Assembly (NCBI GenBank): GCA_032768795.1
Contig: CP136496.1
Span: 1,984,001 to 2,048,000, forward strand
Source of the DNA: Tremella fuciformis
Lineage: Eukaryota > Basidiomycota > Tremellomycetes > Tremellales > Tremellaceae
Length of the DNA: 64,000 bases
Reading direction: 5' to 3'
Each line of letters opens with the position of its first letter. Position 1 is the first letter of the stretch. Shown here in pieces: positions 53,666-64,000 of this stretch. Below the pieces are notes generated by a model. It did no database searches, was not told the DNA's origin, and saw only the letters and a program-made list of their open reading frames with translations. Made by a program: the position numbers and the translations under genes.

Positions 53666-53837
53666 GCAGACATCGATGCTTTATACTCTGCCCACGACGA
53701 CTTGCTTCTCTCTTGCGTCATCCACCAATAGGCGCGTGATGGGTGTGGGTGGCGACATCTGGTGCCTATCTTTCTGCAGGTCCTGAATTGCCAGGTTCGT
53801 TGTTTGTCGCATCCTTCATAGCCTTCAAGTCAACGCC
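53666..53837. promoter_or_regulatory. Short divergent promoter CYS3/EAF6
   Basis: 172 bp between two divergent starts; contains CCAAT at 53725-53729 (plus). Confidence 0.4.
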
Positions 53838-54956
53838 ATGAGTCAGACCGGACCTCCAGCGGATGCCAAACAGGCCCAGGCAGCTGCCCTGGCAGAGCTG
53901 GAAGCCGCGACCAAGCGCAAGCGCACCAGTGACATGAATGTCGTGAGTCGACTCTCGTCCCGAACTCGTCAGGCTCATGTCATGTAGGCGAAGACCGAGG
54001 CCGCCATCTATGCCTATGAAGGGAGCTATCTGGCAGAGACTGCAGCTTCAGGCGGAAACATTATCAAGGCAAGTGTTTCTGTGCCGTTGGAGTTGCGTCG
54101 TCTAATGAACAGGGGTTCGACAATTACCTCAAGCCTCCCACCGCCGCCTTGAACAAGAAGAGAATGGATCAGGTGTTAGAAGCGGATCGACTGTTCAGTA
54201 ACAGCAGCAGTACTTTCAAGGAGGTAAGCCACGAGTCGCCTGCAACTATACACTGACGCCAGTGATTGTTCTTACACGCCCCTTTCTTCGCCTACCACGC
54301 ATTATGCTTCTCTTTGACCTCTCATTTCCGTCCGCAGAGCTTAGCCGCTCAGCAGCAACTCGAAGCCCAAATGGCCGCGTACGTGTCTGGCCACCCGGCA
54401 AAGTAGACGCACCCCAACGCTGCTCTTCCCCTTTTCACCTCCCAACTGTGCATATAAACCTCGCGTACCCATTACTTTTGACTGGAACAACCGGTCGCCT
54501 TGACTGGTCCGTCAAAACGGGTACGCTCACGCCTACAGGTCTCGACAAGATCAGATTCTCGCCACCTCAAGAGGCATGGTCCTGCAGTATGGTCAGTCGA
54601 CTGTGCAGATCCCGCGACTTCCGATGGCATATGTCCCCGATGGCCTTCTTCAAGCGGATCAAGCCAAAGCATCCACCTCGGATGCTGTCGCGCCCGAACA
54701 GCGACCGTTATCAGCTATACCCGCGTATATAGCCACAACTCCGGCTTCCCTATCTGCAGTGCCGCCGGGCCTCGCGCCGAGTCCGATCATCACGAGTCCG
54801 ATGCCACTCGGGGCTGAGGATGACGGCGGGATGATGCAATTTGTGGCGGACACTCCCGTTAGCGCTGGCGAGACCGCTTCTGCTGGGGCGAGGAAGAGCA
54901 GCGGCAATGGCAGGTCATCTTCCGCCGCTGGACGGAAGCGAGCTACGAAGGCTTGA
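53838..54956 (+). CDS. EAF6: Eaf6, subunit of NuA4-type histone acetyltransferase
   Basis: Five exons: 53838-53942, 53988-54068, 54113-54223, 54338-54378 and 54539-54956, 756 nt, 251 aa. The coiled-coil start (AALAELEAATKRKRT) is followed by the family signature AIYAYEGSYLAETAASGGNIIKGFDNYLK and a second conserved block (MDQVLEADRLFSNSSSTF). The rest is low complexity with a basic end (GRKRATKA). In yeast and humans Eaf6 bridges catalytic and scaffold subunits in NuA4/TIP60, NuA3 and MOZ-type complexes. Intron 2 (54069-54112) has GC-AG ends (GCAAGT); introns 3 and 4 (114 and 160 nt) are longer than usual here and could hide a small exon. Confidence 0.88.
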
Positions 54957-55053
54957 GCTAGACTTGTAGACACTGTGAGGCATGTGCATAACAACAACAT
55001 TTTGCTGGTGATTGGGTTGAGACTTCTCAGTGGAACTGCATTGTCGCTGGCGT

Positions 55054-56682
55054 TCATTCTCCGGGCCTTGCGTGCTCAGGCAGAACATCGTAGCCAGCTC
55101 TAGCCTGGCCGCTGGCCGCTGGAACCTCTCCCGTTTCCTCCAAGTCAGGCTCGTGAGGCAAGTGGATCCCAGCTGGCGGTTTGAAGATCAACGGCTTTAG
55201 GAGACCGTTGAACACGAAGGTGCCGTACCTACTAGTCAGATGACCGACTCATTGTGGATGCCAACTTACACCAGCATGCCGAAGCCCGCGACCTGAAGGA
55301 CGGAGAACGGCCACACCAGCACCTCCCAACCGAGACTGAGGCTAACGATCCATATGCCCAAGGTTCGGCATGTATCGACGGTACTTCGGGTTGTTGCAGA
55401 GACGCGGCTTGTGACGCTCAGGCCGAAAAAGTTGAAACTGCCAATGCTGATACAGATAGCCACGCTAGACCAGATCACTGCGGGATTTGACACGATTTGA
55501 TGCCAGCCGCGGGGAATGTCGAAAAAGTCGGATCGATCCCGAAAGAAGAAATGGAGCACGGGCATCGCTACGAGCGTGGTGACAAGCCCGAAAAAGCCTT
55601 CGAGCGATACCGCGGCGATGGGCTCTACCTTGTATCGGGACATGATCCTTTCCTCAACCACCTGCTGTCAGTGTCTTTGTCGGCGACTGCAGATGGAGGG
55701 GCGCACATATTGTGTCGCGGTAAAGTTCTGGGCGAAAAGGATAAGGAGGACGCCAAGAGCGACCTTTCCTGGGTCGTCGTCGCTCCGCTTCGCCAGCTCT
55801 GATAGCGCGTTGAGCATGCCTTTTGGGCCGTCATCGAGGGCCTTCTTGACGAGACTTCCGGACAATCCGACCAGGCACACCCCGGTGGTGACGATGAGTA
55901 GCGATGCCCACTGATACAGGTACAGCTGCCGTCGAAGGAACACCACCGAGAGAGCCCCCACGAAGAGTACCAGACTACCTCTTGACATTTGGTAGATCGA
56001 CACTGGCGTGAAAATGAGCCCGACGTTCATCAGGGTCGTCCCGCAGACTGTTCATGTCAGTCTTAGAGTACTTGGGCAACAAAGGGATACTTACTGTCGA
56101 AGAAGGCAGGAAACCACATGAGGAGCATGCGCCAGCCCGTCAATGCGTTGTCCTCGTCCAATTTCACATCCAGCTCCTCCGTCTCGTCTTCATCGGCCTC
56201 AGACAAGTCGTCGTCTTGCCCGACTGGATGATATGACGGAGTGACCGTGCCGACAGACAGACGCGCCATGATCCGCGTGAAGATCGATACTTGAGGTTGC
56301 GACGCTGCGAGCTTCTTGCTCTTGCTATAAGATGTCCACGCGAGGCCGAGCACGCATAGGAATTCACCAACAAACATACTGGGAATCAGCCTCGATTCGG
56401 GGAGATGAGCCGGATGGGACTAGCTTGACAGTCTGCCATACCTGCAAGGTCAGGTAAACGACCACATCGCCATATGAGTGACCTACTGGTTGCTCGAACT
56501 GTAATGGAGCTAGCGAAGAGCCCGGTTCACAGTGTTCCACGCATTGTTTGTCTTGATACTTGGTTCTAGACAGTCAGCCAACGGTAGGCCAACGCTTGGC
56601 ATGCTACCCACAGGAGACTGTTTGCGCAGCCGGTGATGAACATGCCAACCACGAGGGTGGAGACGCCCATCTTGGACGCCAT
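55054..56682 (-). CDS. SLC35F6-like multi-spanning solute transporter (EamA/DMT type)
   Basis: Seven exons: 56682-56608, 56558-56487, 56441-56425, 56378-56095, 56047-55707, 55661-55270 and 55228-55054, 1,356 nt, 451 aa. About ten hydrophobic segments in two similar halves. Family blocks: VGMFITGCANSLLW, YQDKQCVEHC, FEQPVWQT, MFVGEFLCVLG, MSRGSLVLFVGALSVVFLRR, QWASLLIVTTGVCLVGL, FGLSVTSRVSATTRSTVDTCRT, YGTFVFNG. Closest in my judgement to animal SLC35F6 and its fungal homologues; substrate not established. A loop with many Asp/Glu follows segment 2. Intron 3 (56379-56424) appears to be GC-AG. Convergent with EAF6 (97 bp between stops), divergent from the splicing factor gene. Confidence 0.85.
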
Positions 56683-56871
56683 GCTGACCTAGTCCAGGCG
56701 GTATGTTCGAATGTTATGGAGAAGAGATTGTATGTATGTAGCGTAGAGAGAGAGTGGGCGGCAACAAACCGGTCGTCATAACCGTTGCCGACGACCATCC
56801 AGAATCCTTGTCAGACTTTCTTTTGTCTCCTCATTCACAGCGTCACAGCGTCCCTGACTTCCTCTCTCGAG

Positions 56872-59800
56872 ATGGAGGTGGAGATGGCGGAGGGAAGTAG
56901 TGGCCGTCCGACAGGTCAAAGTATCGAGAAGGCCGCCGATGAGTTGGGCGAGATCCTAGCTCACCTCGAGAGCCACCCTCAAAGTGTGCCGTATCTTCGA
57001 CGACAAGTCCGCCTTCTGCAGCTCCTTGGTCTGGCCGCCGAGGCGCGAGATGCGATACTCAAACTCTCCTCGCTGGTAATGCTGGACGAGGGTGATGCCA
57101 AGCTCAAGCCCTATGCTCTGCGCTCATGAACGCAGATACATGGCTCACTTTCTTCGACATCCTGCTTGAAGCGGCGCCTAGGCCGTTGACGCTGGATTCC
57201 TTCGTTGATTTTCTCGAGAGATTTGATCAAGCCGAGCGCGACTACCTCTGTGAGCGACGGCAAGCCCAGCCCGCGAGTCTTCAGGCTGACTGCAGCCACG
57301 CCCATCCTTTTGCGACATCTCGAATTCATCTTACTGTGCGCACACTCTGGCTCCCCAGGTGTGGTGACGACCGAGGGCACAGACTCCCTGGACATAGACA
57401 GCGAGATCGCTGAGTTTCTCACGCTCGAGACCGTAAGATCAATGGCGAAAGCAATCGTGTTTCAACGAGCGCACGGCCTGCTCGGAGACAGTCATCTTCT
57501 CTGGCAGCCTTGGATAGATTGGGAGATGGCTCAATTGGATGCCGCCAGTGACAAGTGATCGAATCCACCCTGTTAGTTCATGAAGCTGATGAGAGGTAGG
57601 CGCGAGCAGGTGGAGCAGATTCACGCTCTTTACCTGGAGAGGCTGAGGATTCCACACTCCGGTCGGTTCACACCATCACCTTTGCAGTACATGCTGAGAT
57701 CTAGCCATTGAAACGACCCTGGGCGCATATTCGACTTTCTGCTCTGAACACGCACCCAATTCTTATGAGCGCCATATGGTCGAGGCCACGGCCGCCTCTC
57801 AAAGTGCCAAGTTCAAGTACAATCAGGAGAAGCGATATGGGAAAACGAGGGAAGATCTCGAGCAGGAGCTAGTGAACATTGTCCTGTTTGGGTTTTGGGA
57901 CGCGACTGAACAGCAGGCCTATGCTGGTGACAGCAGTGTGCAACTTCAGATATTTGCGACTTACATCGACTGGGAAACAGATCAGCGAGCCCGTAATCCG
58001 AAACATCCTGGCAAATCTCCCGAGACCGATCAAGCACTAACTCGAGCCATTTTCGAAAGAACGGTCGCCCTCTATTCCCGGATCGTCGCTCCGCTGGTGG
58101 AGTCATTGTCCTCCTTGGAACTGGTGATACCCAAGCAGACGAGCAGGAAGGGGAAGGACAAGGCGCAGGATCAAAAAGCCGCAGAAGCCCTGTCAAGACA
58201 ATCTCTTCATGCTTATAAGCAAGCCGAAGCTGTGGCATGGGAGAAATATGCTTCATGGGTGGCAAGTGGCTTTCTTCGTTTCAGAGCGAGTCTGAGGGCC
58301 AGGAAGAGACCGAGTCAAGAGAAACGGCACTACTCGTCAGGAGACGGGCTGTACGCGCATGTCCGCAAATCGGCTCGGCCTGGTCAGGATTGCTGACGTC
58401 TATGGTGAGCCGAGACGATAAACCTGGCTGACGACAGGAGCAGGAAAGTGGTGACCTTGAGGAAAGCACCTCGGTCTTCGAGCAAGCCCTGTCCTTTGGG
58501 CTGCTTGACGCAGCCGAGGCCCCAACCACGGACATTGTAGATCTTTTCCTCGCCCGAGCGGCCTCAGAAGTCCGCACTGGGGAGGATGTGGACGGGGAGA
58601 CTCATCCGGTACTCTTGACGATAAGTCGGGCTTTCCAGGTGATCGAAGCCGGTGCGTATTGATGCTCTATGAGCTTGATGCTATTGCTCATTTTCTAGTC
58701 AACCGGGCTGGTGATCCTTCCCTGCGATTGGAAAAATTCTTGCTGGACTGGGTAAATGCTCAAAATCAATCCAGGCTACGAGCTGACAACAAGGCTGAAA
58801 CTCGGGCGCCTGACTTCTTGGCGCAGGCGATCGCACTCATCGACAAGCCGAACAAAAGTCGGCAGGCCTCATATATCATGGTCACTATGCGGACCGGCGT
58901 AGAAACGTCAGTTTGGCTCCACTGCGGGTGCCAGTCTCAGAATCGCTGAATTCTCAGGCGCGGTGGGAACGTAGAGCAATCCCGCAAGGTGTTTCTTGCC
59001 GCAATTCAGCGTTCGGACCTTGATTGGCCCGAAGCCGTCTACGAGGCTTTCCTGCAGTTTGAAAGTGTTCATGGAGACCTGGACAGCCTAAGTCAAGCTC
59101 AAAGCTTGATTCGCAAGGAACAGGAGAAGGTTACAAAGCGGCGGGAAAAGGCGGCACAAGAACAGGCCGCACAATATCAAATCGAAACCGCTATGCCTGG
59201 GTCTGAGGTCGTTGCCGCAGTAGCTGTCGCGAACGGTGGTCTTGACGAGGCACCGGCAGCTGATCCTCCACCTCAAGATGAGGATAGTCATTTGAAACGG
59301 TAGGTGTCACAAACAGTTAGTCATGACTACTTACCTCTTTAGCGATCGCGAGCACACTACCGTGCTAGTCACTGGACTCAAACATGGAATTGAGTCGTCT
59401 CAGCTGGACTCGTTCTTCGCCGAGGTGGGTCGAGTCCGACTTGTATGCGGTCGCTAATCCTGAAGAATGGGCGGGTCCGCGAAATCACAATTCTCGCAGA
59501 CGTGGCGGAGCAATCAGACGCGGCTTTGATCGAGTTCCGGAGCACAGATTCCATCCCAGGTGCTCTGGGTAGAGACCGGAAGAAATTGGGTGGTTCTGAA
59601 ATACACGTTTCAATGCTGTGGCGTTCCACACTTTTCGTGACCAACTTCCCTCGAGATATGGACGATGCCGCGCTACGCAAACTTTTCAGTGACGTGAGTT
59701 GCGGACACGCCCAGAATAGCGAACTGATCACAGTACGGAAACGTGCTCCAGACTCGTTGGCCCAGCCGCAAATACGCCGACAACAGAAGGTTCTGCTATG

Positions 59801-61035
59801 TCACGATGGACTCGCCAGCTTCTGCTGAGAACGCGTTGCAACTGCATGGACAGCCGACTAAGGAAGGATTCGCCCTGAGTGTCCTTATTAGCGATCCCTC
59901 CAAGAAGGTCAAACGCACCGATGCTTCGAACACAACTGTGTTCGTCAACGGCTTGACTGCCAAGACGACTGAGACGGACGTTCAGAACCTATTTGGCCAG
60001 GTCAGCGAGCGGTTCACGTATGAATCGCCGAGCTGACTGCCAGCGTGGGCAGGTCAAGGCTGTCAAACTGGGATGGAATGCAGAGAAGCAGATTTGCAAA
60101 GGCTTTGCTTTTGTCGAGATGGCGACCGAGGTGAGCGCTTGTTCCGATCTGGTTCAAGTTGCTCACATCAGGCGGACGCCAAGGAAGCATTGAATTTACA
60201 TGGGTTCCATGTCAATGGCAGATATCTGAAGGTCGAGATGAGCGATCCCAACATCGCGAACAAGAAGCGAGGAGCAAATCCGTAAATATACCTCACTTTA
60301 ATTATAGGGTCCAGCTCACGCTCTTAGCGACCAAGGAAGCGATGCTGCTGTGCAGGCCGCCGAGAAGCGCGCTCGGACGGTTCGTCTGCACAACCTACCC
60401 GACGACACGCAAGAGGGCTTGCTGCAACAAGCCTTGGAGAAGCTGGTCCCCGTCAGGCGACTGGAGCTGTTTGCCTCCAGTCATGAAGCGATAGCCGAGC
60501 TCAAATCCCAAGCAGTCAGTCTTCTTTTGACCGAGATTGGCCCGAACTGACCATGCAGGATGCCGGCAGATTGCTTTTGAGATCCGAGCCATTCTTGTTC
60601 AATGGCGTTCCAGTTGAGATTCGCGAGCAACAGCGTCGACCACCCGCGCCCGTCCCGAAGCGCGAAGACGGCCGCAGTGCTACAACGAATGCAGCTTCCT
60701 CTTCTGCGTCTGCAGCTGCGGGACCGAGTTCATTATCATTTGCACCGCGCGCCGCGCGTCGAGGCGGACGAGGCATCGGCAGAGGTCGACAAGCGCCAAC
60801 CTCGGACCGAGCGCTACCCAATTTCGTGCCGGCGTCTGCTAATGGCCAAGGTGGTCAGGATGCGTTCCGAGCGCTGGTGGCTGCGAAGAATAAGCAGCGC
60901 GAGGAGAATCTGGTGAACAAGCAGAGCTCAGCGGCGGATGCTCCATCTGGAAAGGCCAGCAAGCGTCCAGCTGAGGAAGGAGAGGTCGAGATGGGGGCGA
61001 AGCGGGCCAAAACAGATGAACAGCAAGCAGAATGA
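56872..61035 (+). CDS. PRP24: Prp24/SART3-like U4/U6 snRNP recycling factor
   Basis: Multi-exon gene from the ATG at 56872 (MEVEMAEGSS) to the stop at 61035. First introns: 57092-57135, 57250-57295, 57555-57599, 57662-57704; later ones are clear from frame changes but I did not fix every boundary. The N-terminal half has HAT repeats (WQPWIDWEMAQLD, AYSTFCSEHAPNSYERHM, WEKYASW). The C-terminal half has RRM folds: TTVLVTGLKHG, STLFVTNFPRDMDDAALRKLF with RRFCYVTMDS, TTVFVNGLTAKTTETDV with KGFAFVEMAT, and a fourth RTVRLHNLPDDT. An Arg/Gly stretch and QDAFRALVAAKNKQ, a possible Lsm-interaction tail, follow. The family reanneals U4 and U6 snRNA; HAT plus RRM architecture matches human SART3 and S. 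pombe Prp24. Confidence 0.88.
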
Positions 61036-61304
61036 GGATGTGCGAAACGTACTGTACACCTCAGATCAGCCATGCACATCTTCCATGCCTTCCATGTCAC
61101 TCGAGCACCTCTTATCAATCAATCTCTTATACTCGTCCATGTGGTTATGACAGTCCAAATGCCGCATTCACTATCCACCTTTACAGAGATCTACCTTCCC
61201 AGGAGGTGCAAAATGTATCTACATTGCAAGCGTCGGATCTGTCAAATACCGCCGCCGAGGGTATCAAATGCTATGCAAGGTATCTCGACACGCTCGCCCT
61301 CTCC
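61036..61304. other. Convergent intergenic region
   Basis: 269 bp between the stops of two convergent genes; nothing else recognised. Confidence 0.5.
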
Positions 61305-63718
61305 TCAGCCGCGCCCAAACAGCCTCCTCCACCATCTCTTGAACCTAAACCAGCCCCCGCCTTCCCAGCCAGGATCTCGTTTCTCCAGCCCGACCCACAT
61401 CCTGCCTGTCCCACTTCTCAGCACCCCTTCTTCAGCCTCCATCTCAGTCTGGGGCACCTTTGCCACTTCCTCGCCGTCCAAGACGACAGACTCCCAATTT
61501 CCAGCGGTGACGTTCCCGCTCTCGAGGTCTTTGATGCCTCTGCCCGGGCGGACAAATGGGAAGCGCACATCTTTAGGTTGATCTCTTCGAGGACGAGTGA
61601 CAGTCAGGGGGAAGAGCCGCATCAACGACTCGGCTTCCTCGTCGGTGATGTGTGCGGGGAAGACCCATAGACGATATCGTGGACGATTCAACTCGGTCTC
61701 TTCAGCGGCGATATCGTCTTCGGTCGGGTCGTCCTCCTCGTCATCTTCGGCGATGGCGTTTTCCGGTGCAGGAGCAGGTGTCCGGCTGAAGCCCAGGCCG
61801 GAATCGCTGTCCTCGCTCATCGTGCGGCGGCCAAGAAGCACGACTCGGTCATCTGAGATGTTAGAACCGCCTCTAGGCCTGTGCTCCAGCTGAGCGCTCC
61901 TCTGGGCAGCGGCTTCGAGAACGCGAGCAACACTGTCCGAAGAGTCAACATGTTCTGGCAAAAGGGGCGAATTGACATTGCTACTCGGCTCAGGGGCATG
62001 CAGAGGCGATGAAACGCCAGAGGAGCCCTGCAAAGCTTGCAAGGGGTTCGGAATGGATGTCGCGGAGTGTCCAGCACCGAGGGCACCGGAAACCTGGCGC
62101 CGCGAAGGGGGAGGTGGAGGAGCAGGACCTCTGCCGGATGTGGATCGTTTCTGTGGGGAGCCAGTTCGAGGGTCGATGAACGGATCCGAGGTTGCTCGCG
62201 AGCGAAGGGAAGAGTCATTGCGTGCTGGCAGGGGAGGTGGTCCTCCCGTCGAGGAGGCTGATGTATCGATCTCCGGAGCCAATATCTCCTCGGCTTGAGG
62301 CTGAGAGGCGAGATGTCCGGGCAGCCCACGAGAGAATGAGCCTGATCCTTGCGTCCGTTCTTGCGATCCGAGAGAACGCTGGGAACGTCCCATTCGCGCG
62401 TGCGAAAAGGACCGAGGGATTGTTCGGATGCGTCGCAACTTGGGCGGGGTGGTCAAAGGCTGATCCACGAAGCCCAATACTCCCTTGAGCATGATGACTG
62501 CTTCATGCATGAACTCCGCTCCCCTGCTTGTTAGACGATGTGACAAAAAGACTTTGGTATTGACTTGCCCCGATTCGAGAAAGACGGCGTCGTCGAGCTC
62601 CCACACCACCCTGCGAGACCCAGCGCCGCCCCTGCTCTCGTCTCCCCTGCTCTGGGCGCGCAGACAAGACCAAAGACCCCGAAAGAATGGTTCCACACCG
62701 GGATTGTTGTTGCCCCAAATGGCGACAAAGCGCGAGAGCTTGTCACGTCTCTCTAGTCTTGCCTGCTTGCTGTTGAGTTGCGAACGTGACAGGGGCGTGA
62801 GAGAGGCAGAGACTACCGTGGCCGAAATGAGGGCGTGGAACGAGGAGATCCTCAGCCGGAGATGGTGCAGATGTGCGAGGGAGCGCATAGACGCTTGCAA
62901 GCGGATGTAGATGGCTCGGTGTGCTGGTGGAAGCGAGGCTAACGCGCTCGAAATGTACGAGGCAGACTCTTCAGGTGGGCTAGGAGAGAAGTAGAATCGG
63001 CGGCAGTGATGCGCAAAGTTCTGCAAGTCCTATAACGCGCGTCAGTGAGGTTTTACCGAGGCAAGGTGAAGACAGGACATACGTGAGGATTTGGACTGAT
63101 GACGCCCTCTGTCCTTGCCCCATGGACATTGCCCTCGCGTCCGCTATAGACAGAGGTCCCTCCTGCCGTCCGAGCGACACCGCCCGGCGGCGGAGTAGCA
63201 CGACCGCGAGCCGCCTGCGTCCAGGCCGGGCCTGCCAAAGCATGATCTGAGCCTCGTCGGCCCATATTGGGCCTAACGACGGTATCCTCGGAGCCGCGTC
63301 GCGTCCATCCAGGTCGGTTCTGCACGGGGTGAGTCGAGGGAGTCGAGGGCGGCGATCTAACGACAGGGGAAGTAGTGCCGGGCCGATTGGCCATACCCAT
63401 GGCGGCCAGTCCGCCGGGTCGAGGACGTGCACTGACGGGCTGAGGCTGGAGAGTGGTCGTGCCCAGTGATCCTGGTATATCGTACAGACGGGGAAGACGG
63501 GGATCAGAGCCTGTCACTGCCGGTGCCGGGCTCTGCTCTGTCGAGCGACGTGGGGCGTGAGATGGACCGCTGTAAGCGGTATCTATGCGCGGGGGCGCTC
63601 GGGCGGGACGCATGGTGTGAGAGTGACGAGCAGGGATGGAGGGAGGGTAGTTGAAGGTCGATGGCAAGGTCGAGGTCGAGGTGGCCGCATCAGCGTGAAA
63701 GTGCGGTTCGGGCATCAA
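61305..63718 (-). CDS. Large disordered fungal protein, unknown function
   Basis: Two exons, 63718-63083 and 63029-61305, with a 53 nt GT-AG intron, 2,361 nt, 786 aa. Residues 1-210 are Pro/Arg/Ser-rich. Residues about 210-400 look folded and helical (QNFAHHCRRFYFSPSPPEES, PPAHRAIYIRLQASMRSLAHLHHLRLRISSF, AEFMHEAVIMLKGVLGF). A long Pro/Ser linker follows, with SH3-ligand-like PPPLPAR and PPPPPSRR and an acidic block (EDDEEDDPTEDD). The C-terminal part is folded (YRLWVFPAHITDEEAESLMRLFPL) and ends very basic and Trp-rich (FRFKRWWRRLFGRG), perhaps membrane-binding. No family recognised. Confidence 0.7.
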
Positions 63719-64000
63719 AGATCAAAGGAGCGAGAGGGCGTGATGTACTCGTTGAACTGATGCCATTACGTCTAGTCAGCCGGCCGCCGAGAGGAGGGAG
63801 AGAAAGGAGTGTCGTGTGAGCCACGATGCTGCTGTAGCTGCTGACTGCCTGTGGAGAGTGTAGATGTCGAATGTCGAATGATGAAGGTTGAATCAACGCC
63901 GAAACACGAAACGCGATGACTTTGACACGTGACGAGTTTCATCTTACTCCCTTCCTCATCATCTACTCGTACAAGCCTAGATGATGCATTCCGGGTTACA
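63719..64000. other. Upstream region of the preceding gene
   Basis: 282 bp to the window edge without a recognisable gene; presumed promoter of the minus-strand gene ending at 63718. Confidence 0.4.

Overview
The window is nuclear DNA of a fungus, most likely a basidiomycete. The host genes are densely packed, carry many 41-56 nt introns, and encode typical fungal proteins (Orm, Rio1, Eaf6, HAT-RRM Prp24/SART3). No species is named because nothing in the sequence fixes one. All gene models were assembled by eye from splice sites, frames and family motifs.

Positions 1-39871 are a nest of LTR retrotransposons. Most are one Ty1/copia family with 151-153 bp LTRs (TG..CA ends), a ~1 kb leader, one gag-pol frame of ~1,342 codons, and a primer site complementary to the anticodon stem-loop of initiator tRNA-Met. 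I name the copies C1-C9. C6 (1092-17288, TSD tgaat) lies inside C5 and itself contains C7 (TSD agatc) and C8 (TSD gtccc). C5, C4 and C3 are minus-strand copies stacked head to tail inside C2. C9 follows, and its 3' LTR is split by a 9 kb Ty3/gypsy chromovirus, G1 (30413-39453, TSD gtgcc). C1 is the outermost remnant next to host DNA.

G1 is the most unusual object. Besides minus-strand gag and pol (protease, RT, RNase H, integrase, chromodomain), it carries a plus-strand four-exon gene of about 561 codons with its own TATA box and a GAL4-like six-cysteine cluster, convergent with pol. That gene is broken by a 435 bp solo LTR with a 5 bp TSD. G1 also has the hallmarks of Tf1/sushi self-priming: a 14 nt stretch 30 bp downstream of an LTR TATA box is the perfect complement of the primer site beside the LTR.

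From 39872 to 41500 the DNA holds low-complexity repeats, a probable old LTR and a decayed coding relic. A secreted GPI-anchored-type protein gene (41519-45621) is interrupted by an intact PIF/Harbinger DNA transposon (42236-45358) carrying both a DDE transposase and a Myb/SANT-like partner gene.

From 45994 to the end is ordinary host DNA: a membrane protein of unknown function, ORM1-type sphingolipid regulator, a small acidic protein, RIO1 kinase, cystathionine gamma-lyase, EAF6, an SLC35F6-like transporter, a Prp24/SART3-like splicing factor and a large disordered protein. Five introns across these genes and the interrupted surface gene appear to use GC-AG rather than GT-AG ends.
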